A program made the position numbers and the translations under genes. From Pseudomonas sp. LB-090624 (GTDB taxonomy: Bacteria > Pseudomonadota > Gammaproteobacteria > Pseudomonadales > Pseudomonadaceae), in NCBI RefSeq assembly GCF_003205205.1, contig NZ_QJRL01000023.1:26257-90256 (forward strand): a stretch of DNA of 64,000 nt. Reading direction: 5' to 3'. Shown piece after piece: positions 54,068-63,923 of this stretch. The notes under the pieces are model-generated. The model made no database searches, had not been told where the DNA came from, and worked only from the letters and a program-made list of their open reading frames with translations. Position 1 is the first letter of the stretch. Each line of letters opens with the position of its first letter.

Positions 54068-55197
54068 CAGGCCTGCCCCACCAGCGCACGCACCTGCGGC
54101 AGTTGCCAGAAGGCTTCGCGCACCGCTTGGTCGGAGAACCGCTCACGCAGGCGCTGCAGCATATGACCGGCACAGGCGTGACGCTGCCCGGCATCCAGCA
54201 CAGCCATGTGCTTCAGGCCCTGAGCCAGCTGCTCGGCATCGCCCAACGGGAACAGCACACCAACACCCTCGACCACTTCGCGGGCACCGCCGCAAGCCGT
54301 CGCCAACACCGGCACACCGGCGACCATGGCTTCAAGCAAGACCATGCCGAAAGGCTCATGGTCTGAGCTCAAGGCGAACACATCGAAGGCCTGGAAGTAG
54401 CGGCGGGCATCCGGTACCTGCCCAAGGAAATCCACTTGCCCGTCGACGCCCAGCTCGGCCGCCAAGGCCTTGAGCTTGCCTTCCAGGCGGCCCTTGCCGA
54501 GGATGGCAAGGCGGGCACCCGCTGGCAGTCCCGGCAGCGCCTGGGCGAAGCCACGCAACAGGGTGGCCTGGTCCTTGTCCGGGTGCAGGCGCCCGACATT
54601 GCCGACAACCCACGCCTGCGCATCCAGGCCCAGCGCCCGGCGCGCCTCGGCGCGCGGCACCAGGGCGGCTTGCAGGGCGTCGATATCGATACGGTTGTAA
54701 AGTGTCTGAATGCGCTCGGCCGGCCACTGCGGCAGGCAGCGACGCATATCGTCACGTACCGCATCCGACACACCCAACAGGCTCAGACGCTTGCTGAACA
54801 GGTTGGCAAAGAGGCGGCGCCCCTTGCGCTGGTAGTCACCAAACGCGTGGTGCACGCCAATCACCGGCAGACCGGTGCCCAGCAATGCCACATAAATCGG
54901 CTTGAAGCGGTGGGCAATGCAGAAAGCAAAATTGCGCTCGGCCGCAATCCGGCGCAATGCGCGGATCGCACCAAGCTTGAGGCCGCGCACAGCCTTGGAG
55001 CTGAACTCCAGGAACAGCACCTCGTCCGACGCACAGCCGGCCGCTACCTGCGGGTCGGCGGCGCCGGTGAGGAACACCGTGGTGACCTGGTAGCCGCGCC
55101 CCTGGAACAGGCTGGCATACTGACGGGCGCAGTCCAGGAACGGCCCGTCATAGCCATGGCAGAACTGCAGGATGCGCGGTTCAGAGCGGCTGGTCAT
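54067..55197 (-). CDS. wapH: LPS-core glycosyltransferase WapH-like (GT4)
   Basis: The 376-residue GT-B protein has FAFCIAHRFKPIYVALL in the N-lobe, VGNVGRLHPDKDQATLLRGF, and the donor site EPFGMVLLEAMVAGVPVLA near residue 282. The position between the carbamoyltransferase and mig-14 matches wapH of P. aeruginosa, proposed to add the core galactosamine. Its start lies within the 3' end of the carbamoyltransferase gene (17-base overlap). Confidence 0.8.
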   Translation of the reverse strand: MTSRSEPRILQFCHGYDGPFLDCARQYASLFQGRGYQVTTVFLTGAADPQVAAGCASDEVLFLEFSSKAVRGLKLGAIRALRRIAAERNFAFCIAHRFKPIYVALLGTGLPVIGVHHAFGDYQRKGRRLFANLFSKRLSLLGVSDAVRDDMRRCLPQWPAERIQTLYNRIDIDALQAALVPRAEARRALGLDAQAWVVGNVGRLHPDKDQATLLRGFAQALPGLPAGARLAILGKGRLEGKLKALAAELGVDGQVDFLGQVPDARRYFQAFDVFALSSDHEPFGMVLLEAMVAGVPVLATACGGAREVVEGVGVLFPLGDAEQLAQGLKHMAVLDAGQRHACAGHMLQRLRERFSDQAVREAFWQLPQVRALVGQA

Positions 55198-56938
55198 AGG
55201 CGGCGGCGCCGTCCTTCACGACCAGGATGTCTTCCATGATCAGGTACTGCAGGTCCGAGCCGAAGAACATGTTCAGGGCGTCGGTCGGCGAACAGATCAT
55301 CGGTTCGCCACGGCGGTTCAGCGAGGTGTTCAGCGATACGCCGTTGCCGGTCAGGTCTTCCAGCGCCTTCATCATGTCGTAGTAGCGCGGGTTGTACTCG
55401 CGCTTGAGCACCTGGGCACGCGACGTACCGTCCTCGTGGACAACTTCCGGCACGCGGGTCTTCCACTCTTCAGCCACTTCGAAGGTGAAGGTCATGAACG
55501 GCGCCGGGTGGTCGACCTTGATCATCTGCGGGGCGACGGTGTCGAGCATCGACGGGCAGAAAGGTCTCCAGCGTTCGCGGAACTTGATCTGATGGTTGAT
55601 GCGGTCGGCTACGCCCTCGACGCTTGGGCAGCCAATGATCGAGCGGCCGCCCAGCGCACGCGGGCCGAACTCCATGCGCCCCTGGAACCAGGCCACCGGG
55701 TTGCCGTCGACCATGATCTTGGCGATCTGCTCGGGCATGTTGTCGAGCTTGCGCCACTTCGGCGCATCCGGGTGGCGGGCACAGGCGGCGATCACGTCTT
55801 CATTGGAATACGACGGGCCGAGGTAGACGTGCTCCATCTTCTCGACCGGCACGCCACGGGCGTGGGAAACATAGGCCGCAGCACCGACCGCGGTACCGGC
55901 GTCCCCGGAAGCCGGCTGGACGAACAGTTCCTTCACATCGGAGCGGGCGATGATCTTCTGGTTGAGCTTGACGTTAAGCGCACAGCCGCCAGCGAAGGCC
56001 AGCTTGCCGGTTTCGCGCAGGGTGTCGCCCAGGTAGTGGTCGATCATCTGCAGCGCCAGCTTCTCGAACAGCGCCTGCATGCTGGCCGCGTAGTGGATGT
56101 ACGGCTCGTCGGCGATGTCGCCTTCGCGCTTGGGGCCCAGCCATTCGATCAGCTTCGGCGAGAAGTAGAACCCCTTGCCCTTCTCTTTATAACGGCGCAG
56201 GCCAATGACATTGGCGTATTCGGTGTTGATCACCAGTTCGCCGTTTTCAAAGCTGGCCAGACGCGAGAAGTCATATTTGCTGGCATCGCCGTACGGCGCC
56301 ATGCCCATGACCTTGAATTCGCCGTCGAGCATTTCGAAGCCGAGGAATTCGGTGATTGCACCGTACAATCCGCCCAGCGAGTCTGGATCGAAGAATTCCT
56401 TGATCTTGTGAATCTTTCCGTTTTCGCCGTAGCCAAAGAAGGTGGTGGCGTACTCGCCTTTACCGTCGATGCCGAGGATCGCGGTTTTTTCCTTGAAACC
56501 GGAGCAATGGTAGGCGCTGGACGCGTGGGCCAGGTGGTGCTCGACCGGCTCGATCTTGACCTTTTTCGGGTCGAAGCCCAGTTGCTCCAGGCACCAGACG
56601 ATCTTCTTGCGGTAGCGCTTGTAACGACGGTTGCCCATCAGGATGGCGTCGAGGGCGCGGTCCGGGGCGTACCAGTAGCGTTTGGCATAGTGCCAGCGCG
56701 CCTTGCCGAACAGGCTGATCGGGGCGAACGGGATGGCTACCACGTCAACGTCGGAGGGCTTGATGCCCGCCTGCTCCAGGCAGAACTTCGCCGACTCGTA
56801 GGGCATGCGGTTCTTCGCATGCTTGTCACGCACGAAGCGCTCTTCTTCGGCGGCGGCAATCAGCTTGCCGTCAATGTACAGGGCCGCGGAAGGGTCATGG
56901 CTAAGGGCGCCGGACAGGCCAAGAATCGTCAATGCCAA
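55181..56938 (-). CDS. wapO: LPS-core carbamoyltransferase (NodU/CmcH family)
   Basis: The 585-residue protein has an N-terminal ASKHA-type domain with the metal motif HHLAH (134-138) and IDGKGEYATTFFGYGENG. A C-terminal YrdC-like domain has GRMEFGPRALGGRSI. The family transfers carbamoyl from carbamoyl phosphate to a sugar hydroxyl; Pseudomonas core heptose II is O-carbamoylated. The start appears to be TTG with AGAGG eight bases upstream. It is first of the overlapping wapO-wapH-mig-14-dnpA genes. The symbol is less certain than the function. Confidence 0.85.
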   Translation of the reverse strand: MALTILGLSGALSHDPSAALYIDGKLIAAAEEERFVRDKHAKNRMPYESAKFCLEQAGIKPSDVDVVAIPFAPISLFGKARWHYAKRYWYAPDRALDAILMGNRRYKRYRKKIVWCLEQLGFDPKKVKIEPVEHHLAHASSAYHCSGFKEKTAILGIDGKGEYATTFFGYGENGKIHKIKEFFDPDSLGGLYGAITEFLGFEMLDGEFKVMGMAPYGDASKYDFSRLASFENGELVINTEYANVIGLRRYKEKGKGFYFSPKLIEWLGPKREGDIADEPYIHYAASMQALFEKLALQMIDHYLGDTLRETGKLAFAGGCALNVKLNQKIIARSDVKELFVQPASGDAGTAVGAAAYVSHARGVPVEKMEHVYLGPSYSNEDVIAACARHPDAPKWRKLDNMPEQIAKIMVDGNPVAWFQGRMEFGPRALGGRSIIGCPSVEGVADRINHQIKFRERWRPFCPSMLDTVAPQMIKVDHPAPFMTFTFEVAEEWKTRVPEVVHEDGTSRAQVLKREYNPRYYDMMKALEDLTGNGVSLNTSLNRRGEPMICSPTDALNMFFGSDLQYLIMEDILVVKDGAAAYDQPL

Positions 56939-57040
56939 GGGATTAGCCTCTTCATTCGGTAGAAATGCGCCAGCGGCCGCTTGGGCGGGTGGCGACTAAA
57001 AGGCGGGATTATAACGCAAACATTGGAGGCACACCGCCCC

Positions 57041-57129
57041 CTTGTGGGAGCGGGTTCACCCGCGAAGCAGGCAACGCGGTGGATGGCAACGGCGCTGCCG
57101 GTGTTCGCGGGTAAAGCCGCTCCTACAGG
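57041..57129. repeat. REP inverted pair upstream of the carbamoyltransferase gene
   Basis: Two facing REP units (TGTGGGAGCGGGTTCACCCGCGAA and TTCGCGGGTAAAGCCGCTCCTACA) are separated by 37 bases. The right unit closely matches the abundant P. putida 35-bp REP. The pair begins about 100 bases before the carbamoyltransferase start and ends two bases before the rlmJ stop codon, so it also forms the rlmJ 3' end. Confidence 0.9.
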
Positions 57130-57130
57130 T

Positions 57131-57967
57131 TTACTCGGCGATCAGCCAGTCCATGCGGTAGCTACCAGCAGTCTGTGCCAATTCCTTGGCCAGCCATGGC
57201 AACAGCTCCTTGAGCTCATCCTCCAGCCCCCACGGCGGGTTGGCGATGGCCAGGCCCGAACCATTGAGGCCCTGCGGGCTGTCCTGGTGGTGTACATACA
57301 GCTCGACCCGCAGCAGCTTTGGCGCGCCAGTGCTTGTCAGGTCCTGGTAGTAGCGGGTCAGCGAGCGCTGGTCCTTGATCGGGTACCAGATGGCCGCAAC
57401 GGTCTGGCGCATGCGGCCGATCGCCTCTTTCATGGCGGTGGTGCAGCGCTTGAGCTCATCGGCCTGCTCGAACGGCGGGTCGATCAGCATGATGGCGCGC
57501 TTTTCCTGCACCGGCAGCAAGGCCCGCGGCACATGCCAGCCTTCACCCAGGTGCACGGTTACGCGCGGGTCTTTTTTCATGTTTTCTTTGAGCAGCGGCC
57601 CGTCTTCGGGGTGCTTCTCATTAAGCAGCGCGCGGTCCTGCTGGCGCATCAAGCGGCGGGCGAGTTCGGGCGAACCCGGGTAGTAGCGCAGCTCGCCATC
57701 GGCATTCAGGCGCTTGATGATGCGCAGGTAGTCGTCGGCCATGGCCGGCAGGTCATCGCGATTCCACAGGCGGGCCACGCCTTCCAGGTATTCGCCGGTA
57801 CGGCTTGCCTGGTCGCCCAGCAGGTCATACAAGCCGAGCCCGGCGTGGGTGTCTATATAGGCGAACGGCTGCTCCTTGCGCGACATCAGGGCGATGAGGC
57901 GGGTCAGCACGATGTGTTTGAGGACGTCGGCGTGGTTGCCGGCGTGGAAGGCGTGACGATAGTTCAT
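57131..57967 (-). CDS. rlmJ: 23S rRNA (adenine(2030)-N6)-methyltransferase RlmJ
   Basis: The 278-residue protein begins MNYRHAFHAGNHADVLKH, the conserved family N-terminus. It has YIDTHAGLGLYDL for S-adenosylmethionine binding and a DPPFE catalytic motif (about residue 163) of N6-adenine methylases. It modifies A2030 of 23S rRNA. It is monocistronic with a REP pair immediately after it. Confidence 0.95.
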   Translation of the reverse strand: MNYRHAFHAGNHADVLKHIVLTRLIALMSRKEQPFAYIDTHAGLGLYDLLGDQASRTGEYLEGVARLWNRDDLPAMADDYLRIIKRLNADGELRYYPGSPELARRLMRQQDRALLNEKHPEDGPLLKENMKKDPRVTVHLGEGWHVPRALLPVQEKRAIMLIDPPFEQADELKRCTTAMKEAIGRMRQTVAAIWYPIKDQRSLTRYYQDLTSTGAPKLLRVELYVHHQDSPQGLNGSGLAIANPPWGLEDELKELLPWLAKELAQTAGSYRMDWLIAE

Positions 57968-58073
57968 GGCAACTCCTGCGAAGGCGGCAAGTTTACCTTG
58001 CCTTGCAGGCGGAGTCAGGCCTGGCTGCTGATTGGCGGCACCCGCAAAGCAGGCGCCGCCAATTCAACGGGTG

Positions 58074-59552
58074 TTACTTGTCGGCGTGATACGCCGCGTC
58101 AGCAGCCTCGAAGCGCTGCACCATCGCTTTGGAAGGGCTGCCCAGCTTGCTCACCAGAACAATGGCGATGCTCGCCAGCAGGAAGCCTGGGATGATTTCG
58201 TACAGGCCCCAGGTATCGATCTGCTTCCACAGGATCACGGTCAGTGCACCGACCACGATACCGGCCAGCGCGCCGTTACGGGTCATGCCTTTCCACAGCA
58301 CCGAAATCAGCACCACCGGGCCGAAGGCGGCACCGAAGCCTGCCCAGGCATATGCCACAAGGCCGAGCACGCGGTTTTCCGGGTTGGCAGCCATGGCGAT
58401 GGCAATCAGTGCCACGGCCAGCACCATCAGGCGGCCGACCCACACCAGCTCTAGCTGCGAAGCGTTCTTGCGCAGGAAAGCCTTGTAGAAGTCTTCGGTC
58501 AAGGCACTGGAGCACACCAGCAACTGGCAGCTCAGGGTACTCATGACTGCAGCCAGGATGGCCGACAGCAGCACGCCCGCAACCCATGGGTTGAACAGGA
58601 TCTTGGCCAGCTCGATGAACACACGCTCATGGTTCTCGGTAACCGGGCCGGCCAGGTCAGGGTTGGCCGAGAAGTAGGCGATGCCGAAGAAGCCCACCGC
58701 GCAGGTACCGGCCAGGCACAGGATCATCCAGGTCATGGAGATACGGCGCGCCTTGGCGATCGACTTCACCGAATCGGCTGCCATGAAGCGCGCCAGGATG
58801 TGCGGCTGGCCGAAGTAGCCCAGGCCCCAGCCCATCAGCGAGATGATGCCGATGAAAGTAGCGCCTTTGAGCATGTCGAAGTTGGCTGGGTTTACCGCCT
58901 CGATGGCAGCGAAGGTGGTGTCGAAGCCGCCCGTGGAGATCAGCACGATCACTGGGGTCAGGATCAGCGCGAAGATCATCAGCGAAGCCTGCACGGTATC
59001 GGTCCAGCTCACCGCAAGGAAACCACCGATGAAGGTGTAGGCGATGGTCGCTGCTGCACCTGCCCACAGGGCGGTCTCGTACGACATGCCGAAGGTGCTC
59101 TCGAACAAGCGGGCGCCGGCAACGATGCCAGAAGCGCAATAGATGGTGAAGAACACCAGGATGACGATCGCGGAAATGATACGTAGCAGGCCGCTGTTGT
59201 CGTCGAAACGGCTGGAGAAGTAGTCCGGCAGGGTCAGCGCGTCGCCGTTGTGCTCGGTTTGCACACGCAGGCGCCCGGCAACGAACAGCCAGTTCAGGTA
59301 GGCACCGACGGTAAGACCGATGGCGATCCAGGCTTCGGAAAGACCAGAGAAATAGATGGCGCCCGGCAGGCCCATCAGCAACCAGCCACTCATGTCGGAG
59401 GCGCCGGCAGACAGCGCGGTAACCACGCTACCCAGGCTGCGACCGCCCAGAATGTAATCGGAAAGGTTCTTGGTGGAGCGATAGGCGGCGAAGCCGATCA
59501 GCACCATTACCGCGATGTAGATCACGAAGGTGATCGTTAGTGGATTGCCCAT
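58074..59552 (-). CDS. putP: Sodium/proline symporter PutP
   Basis: The 492-residue protein has about 13 membrane segments and SSS-family motifs, including LSAGASDMSGWLLMGLPGA and YLNWLFVAGRLRV near the N-terminus. It imports L-proline with Na+. It is divergent from putA across a 356-base control region full of PutA-type operators, so it is probably repressed by PutA when proline is scarce. Confidence 0.97.
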   Translation of the reverse strand: MGNPLTITFVIYIAVMVLIGFAAYRSTKNLSDYILGGRSLGSVVTALSAGASDMSGWLLMGLPGAIYFSGLSEAWIAIGLTVGAYLNWLFVAGRLRVQTEHNGDALTLPDYFSSRFDDNSGLLRIISAIVILVFFTIYCASGIVAGARLFESTFGMSYETALWAGAAATIAYTFIGGFLAVSWTDTVQASLMIFALILTPVIVLISTGGFDTTFAAIEAVNPANFDMLKGATFIGIISLMGWGLGYFGQPHILARFMAADSVKSIAKARRISMTWMILCLAGTCAVGFFGIAYFSANPDLAGPVTENHERVFIELAKILFNPWVAGVLLSAILAAVMSTLSCQLLVCSSALTEDFYKAFLRKNASQLELVWVGRLMVLAVALIAIAMAANPENRVLGLVAYAWAGFGAAFGPVVLISVLWKGMTRNGALAGIVVGALTVILWKQIDTWGLYEIIPGFLLASIAIVLVSKLGSPSKAMVQRFEAADAAYHADK

Positions 59553-59908
59553 GCGTGTGCCCTGGCGTTTGTTTTTATGTCATGCACAACCGCGGCATGG
59601 CGGTTGCACCCAGGCGGCGAATGCTATGCAACAACGCAAAGCAGGTGCAACCATTTTTCATGTCCAAGTTGCACCTCTTGGCGCAATTTTTGTAAAAGCC
59701 GCTTTTTTGCTCCCTTTTGGAGCAACACGCCCAGTTTTCAGAACAAAACGCACCGAAAACATCCTTTTCCGATATACGGAAATGTCTGTCAGACGAGTTG
59801 CACCGTCTACACGAAATTTTCAGGTTGCACCTGGTTGCACCCGAATTGTCCTACAGCTAATCTTGGCGCCAGCTTAGGCCACAACCGTGGCAATAACGAG
59901 GATAAGAA
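59553..59908. promoter_or_regulatory. putP-putA divergent control region with seven GTTGCA operators
   Basis: GTTGCA, the recognition word of the PutA ribbon-helix-helix domain in E. coli, occurs seven times. Four-plus-one forward copies are at 59603, 59668, 59797, 59824 and 59834; complementary TGCAAC copies are at 59627 and 59646. Six of seven extend to [AG]GTTGCACC. They form a putP-side cluster of four and a putA-side cluster of three. The AT-rich middle (59690-59790) likely holds the promoters. No gene is encoded. Confidence 0.88.
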
Positions 59909-62900
59909 ATGGCGACTACCACCCTTGGGGTCAAGCTCGACGACCCTACCCGTGAGCGACTCAAAGCAGCTGCGCAGTCGATTGACCGCACGCCGCACTG
60001 GTTGATCAAGCAAGCGATCTTCAACTACCTGGAGAAGCTCGAGGGTGGTGCCACCCTGACCGAACTCAACGGTCATGTCAGCAACCTGGCCGACGACGCT
60101 GGCGAGGTGCAAGCCGATCACAGCCACCAGTGCTTCCTCGAGTTCGCCGAGAGCATCCTGCCGCAGTCGGTACTGCGCTCGGCGATCACCGCCGCGTACC
60201 GCCGCCCCGAGCAGGAAGTGGTGCCTATGCTGCTGGAGCAGGCCCGCCTTAGCGCGCCCCTGGCCGAAGCCACCAACAAGCTGGCGGCCGGCATCGCCGA
60301 AAAGCTGCGCAACCAGAAGAGCGCTGGCGGCCGTGCCGGCATCGTCCAGGGCCTGCTGCAGGAGTTTTCGCTGTCGTCGCAAGAAGGCGTGGCGCTGATG
60401 TGCCTGGCCGAAGCCCTGCTGCGCATCCCCGACAAGGGCACCCGCGATGCGCTGATCCGCGACAAGATCAGCACCGGTAACTGGCAGCCGCACCTGGGCA
60501 ACAGCCCGTCGCTGTTCGTCAACGCCGCCACTTGGGGCCTGCTGCTGACCGGCAAGCTGGTCAGCACCCACAACGAATCCGGCCTGACCTCCTCGCTGAC
60601 CCGCATCATTGGCAAGAGCGGCGAACCGATGATCCGCAAGGGCGTCGACATGGCCATGCGCCTGATGGGCGAGCAGTTCGTCACCGGTGAGACCATTGCC
60701 GAAGCCCTGGCCAACGCCAGCCGTTTCGAAGCCAAGGGTTTCCGCTATTCCTACGACATGCTCGGCGAAGCCGCACTGACCGAGCATGACGCGCAAAAGT
60801 ACCTGGCGTCCTACGAGCAGGCCATCCACTCGATTGGCAAGGCTTCCCATGGCCGTGGCATCTATGAAGGCCCGGGCATCTCGATCAAGCTGTCGGCGCT
60901 GCACCCGCGCTACAGCCGCGCCCAGTACGAACGCGTGATGGAAGAGCTGTACCCGCGCCTGTTGTCACTGACCTTGCTGGCCAAGCAGTACGACATCGGC
61001 CTGAACATCGACGCCGAAGAAGCCGACCGCCTGGAGCTGTCGCTCGACCTGCTCGAGCGCCTGTGCTTCGAACCGTCGCTGGCTGGCTGGAACGGCATCG
61101 GCTTTGTCATCCAGGCCTACCAGAAGCGCTGCCCGTACGTGATCGACTACGTCATCGACCTGGCCAAGCGCAGCCGTCACCGCTTGATGATCCGCCTGGT
61201 GAAAGGCGCCTACTGGGACAGCGAGATCAAGCGTGCCCAGGTCGAAGGCCTGGAAGGCTACCCCGTCTACACCCGCAAGGTGTACACCGACGTGTCCTAC
61301 GTGGCCTGCGCCCGCAAGCTGCTGGCCGTGCCGGAAGCCATCTACCCGCAGTTCGCTACCCACAATGCCCACACCCTGTCGGCCATCTACCACATTGCCG
61401 GGCAGAACTATTACCCTGGCCAGTACGAGTTCCAGTGCCTGCACGGCATGGGCGAGCCGCTGTACGAGCAAGTGGTCGGCAAGATTGCCGATGGCAAGCT
61501 GAACCGCCCGTGCCGCGTCTATGCGCCGGTCGGCACCCACGAAACACTGCTGGCCTACCTGGTCCGCCGCCTGCTGGAAAACGGCGCCAATACCTCGTTC
61601 GTCAACCGCATCGCCGACCACTCGATCTCCATTCAGGAGCTGGTCGCCGATCCAGTCGCGAGCATCGAGCGCATGGGCACCCAGGAAGGCAGCATCGGTC
61701 TGCCGCACCCGCGCATCCCACTGCCGCGTGACCTTTATGGTACTGAGCGGGCCAACTCGGCCGGTATCGACATGGCCAACGAACACCGCCTGGCATCGCT
61801 GTCGTGCGCCATGCTGGCCACTGCCCACAACGACTGGAAGGCCGTCCCGCTGCTGGCCTGCGCCGCCAGTGAGAGCGCTGCCGTACCCGTGCTGAACCCG
61901 GCGGACCATCGCGATGTGGTCGGCCATGTGCAGGAAGCCACCGTCGCCGACGTCGACAATGCCATCCAGTGCGCAATCAACGCAGCACCGATCTGGCAGG
62001 CTACCCCGCCGGCGGAGCGTGCTGCGATTCTGGAGCGCACCGCCGACCTGATGGAGGCCGAGATCCAACCGCTGATGGGCCTGCTGATCCGCGAAGCCGG
62101 TAAAACCTTCGCCAACGCCATCGCCGAAGTACGCGAAGCCGTGGACTTCCTGCGTTACTACGCGGTGCAGGCACGCAGCGACTTCAGCAACGACGCCCAC
62201 CGCCCGCTGGGCCCGGTGGTGTGTATCAGCCCGTGGAACTTCCCGCTGGCAATCTTCACCGGCCAGGTGGCCGCAGCCCTGGCCGCGGGCAACCCGGTGC
62301 TGGCCAAGCCTGCTGAACAAACTCCGCTGATCGCTGCGCAGGCCGTACGCCTGCTGCTGGAAGCCGGCATTCCGGAAGGCGTATTGCAGCTGCTGCCAGG
62401 CCGTGGTGAAACCGTCGGTGCCGGCCTGGTGGGTGACGAGCGCGTCAAAGGCGTGATGTTCACCGGTTCCACCGAAGTGGCCCGCCTGCTGCAACGCAAC
62501 GTCGCCGGCCGCCTGGACAACCAGGGCCGGCCGATTCCGCTGATCGCCGAAACCGGCGGCCAGAACGCAATGATCGTCGACTCCTCGGCACTGACCGAGC
62601 AGGTCGTGATCGACGTGGTGTCGTCGGCCTTCGACAGTGCCGGCCAGCGTTGCTCGGCACTGCGCGTGCTGTGCCTGCAGGAAGACTCCGCCGACCGCGT
62701 AATCGAAATGCTCAAGGGCGCCATGGCTGAAAGCCGCCTGGGTTGCCCGGACCGCCTGGCCGTGGACATTGGCCCGGTGATCGACGCCGAAGCCAAGGCC
62801 GGTATCGAAAAGCACATTCAGGGCATGCGCGAGAAAGGCCGATCGGTCTATCAGGTGGCCATTGCCGATGCTGCCGAGATCAAGCGCGGCACCTTCGTCA

Positions 62901-63862
62901 TGCCGACCCTGATCGAGCTGGACAGCTTCGATGAACTGAAGCGCGAGATCTTCGGCCCGGTGCTGCACGTGGTGCGCTACAACCGCCGCGACCTGGACCA
63001 GTTGATCGAGCAGATCAACAACTCCGGCTACGGCCTCACCCTCGGTGTGCACACCCGTATCGACGAGACCATCGCCAAGGTGGTGGAAACCGCCAACGCC
63101 GGCAACATGTACGTCAACCGCAACATTGTGGGTGCAGTGGTGGGCGTGCAGCCGTTCGGTGGTGAAGGCCTGTCTGGCACCGGCCCGAAAGCCGGCGGCC
63201 CGCTGTACCTGTACCGCCTGCTGTCGACCCGCCCGGCCGATGCCATTGGCCGCCACTTCCAGCAGCAGGACGGCGAAGGCAAGCCGGACCGTGCCCTGCA
63301 CGAGCAGCTGGTCAAGCCGCTTCACGGCCTGAAGGCCTGGGCCGCGAGCAACCAGATGGCCGACCTGGCTGCGCTGTGCGACCAGTTCGCCAGCCAGTCG
63401 CAGAGCGGTATCGCCCGGCTGCTGCCAGGCCCGACAGGCGAGCGCAACAGCTACACCATCCTGCCGCGCGAGCACGTGCTGTGCCTGGCCGACAACGAGG
63501 CTGACCTGCTGGCGCAGTTGGCCGCAGTACTGGCCGTCGGCAGCTCGGCGGTGTGGGCAGACGGCGAACCGGGCAAGGCCCTGCGCGCCCGCCTGCCGCG
63601 TGAGCTGCAGGCCAAGGTGAAGTTGGTCGCGGACTGGAACAAGGACGAAGTGGCGTTCGACGCCGTGATCCACCATGGCGACTCGGACCAGCTGCGCAGC
63701 GTGTGCCAGCAGGTGGCCAAGCGTGCCGGTGCGATCGTGGGTGTGCACGGGCTGTCCAGCGGTGATCACCAGATTGCGCTGGAGCGGTTGGTGATCGAGC
63801 GGGCGGTGAGTGTGAACACTGCGGCGGCGGGGGGGAATGCCAGCTTGATGACCATTGGCTGA
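59909..63862 (+). CDS. putA: Trifunctional PutA: transcriptional repressor, proline dehydrogenase, P5C dehydrogenase
   Basis: The 1317-residue protein has an N-terminal ribbon-helix-helix DNA-binding domain (TTTLGVKLDDPTRERLKAAA, about 2-47). A proline dehydrogenase barrel follows (about 190-560, with LKGAYWDSEIKRAQ-like VKGAYWDSEIKRAQVEG), then an aldehyde dehydrogenase domain (about 640-1110, Glu881 and Cys915 catalytic), and a C-terminal cap region. It oxidises proline to glutamate at the membrane and represses put genes when proline is absent. AGGAT precedes the ATG. Confidence 0.98.
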   Translation: MATTTLGVKLDDPTRERLKAAAQSIDRTPHWLIKQAIFNYLEKLEGGATLTELNGHVSNLADDAGEVQADHSHQCFLEFAESILPQSVLRSAITAAYRRPEQEVVPMLLEQARLSAPLAEATNKLAAGIAEKLRNQKSAGGRAGIVQGLLQEFSLSSQEGVALMCLAEALLRIPDKGTRDALIRDKISTGNWQPHLGNSPSLFVNAATWGLLLTGKLVSTHNESGLTSSLTRIIGKSGEPMIRKGVDMAMRLMGEQFVTGETIAEALANASRFEAKGFRYSYDMLGEAALTEHDAQKYLASYEQAIHSIGKASHGRGIYEGPGISIKLSALHPRYSRAQYERVMEELYPRLLSLTLLAKQYDIGLNIDAEEADRLELSLDLLERLCFEPSLAGWNGIGFVIQAYQKRCPYVIDYVIDLAKRSRHRLMIRLVKGAYWDSEIKRAQVEGLEGYPVYTRKVYTDVSYVACARKLLAVPEAIYPQFATHNAHTLSAIYHIAGQNYYPGQYEFQCLHGMGEPLYEQVVGKIADGKLNRPCRVYAPVGTHETLLAYLVRRLLENGANTSFVNRIADHSISIQELVADPVASIERMGTQEGSIGLPHPRIPLPRDLYGTERANSAGIDMANEHRLASLSCAMLATAHNDWKAVPLLACAASESAAVPVLNPADHRDVVGHVQEATVADVDNAIQCAINAAPIWQATPPAERAAILERTADLMEAEIQPLMGLLIREAGKTFANAIAEVREAVDFLRYYAVQARSDFSNDAHRPLGPVVCISPWNFPLAIFTGQVAAALAAGNPVLAKPAEQTPLIAAQAVRLLLEAGIPEGVLQLLPGRGETVGAGLVGDERVKGVMFTGSTEVARLLQRNVAGRLDNQGRPIPLIAETGGQNAMIVDSSALTEQVVIDVVSSAFDSAGQRCSALRVLCLQEDSADRVIEMLKGAMAESRLGCPDRLAVDIGPVIDAEAKAGIEKHIQGMREKGRSVYQVAIADAAEIKRGTFVMPTLIELDSFDELKREIFGPVLHVVRYNRRDLDQLIEQINNSGYGLTLGVHTRIDETIAKVVETANAGNMYVNRNIVGAVVGVQPFGGEGLSGTGPKAGGPLYLYRLLSTRPADAIGRHFQQQDGEGKPDRALHEQLVKPLHGLKAWAASNQMADLAALCDQFASQSQSGIARLLPGPTGERNSYTILPREHVLCLADNEADLLAQLAAVLAVGSSAVWADGEPGKALRARLPRELQAKVKLVADWNKDEVAFDAVIHHGDSDQLRSVCQQVAKRAGAIVGVHGLSSGDHQIALERLVIERAVSVNTAAAGGNASLMTIG

Positions 63863-63923
63863 GGCTGAGGGTTGTGTCTAGTCCTGAAATAGGTTTACAC
63901 CTGTTCAGGTAGCCCGATAGACC

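Noticed and set aside
43548..56938. Recent horizontal transfer of the LPS block as a whole
   Set aside because: Gene order follows that of other pseudomonads and there are no flanking integrases, tRNAs or direct repeats; local differences in the middle glycosyltransferases are not enough evidence.
59553..59908. Repeated GTTGCA words as a possible CRISPR-like or satellite array
   Set aside because: The units are only 6-9 bp in both orientations at irregular spacing, which fits operators rather than CRISPR repeats.
60965..63769. 934-codon open frame antisense to putA
   Set aside because: It mirrors a strongly supported gene in high-GC DNA; its composition (His, Gln, Val, Gly rich) is the usual antisense shadow and it shows no domain or ribosome site.
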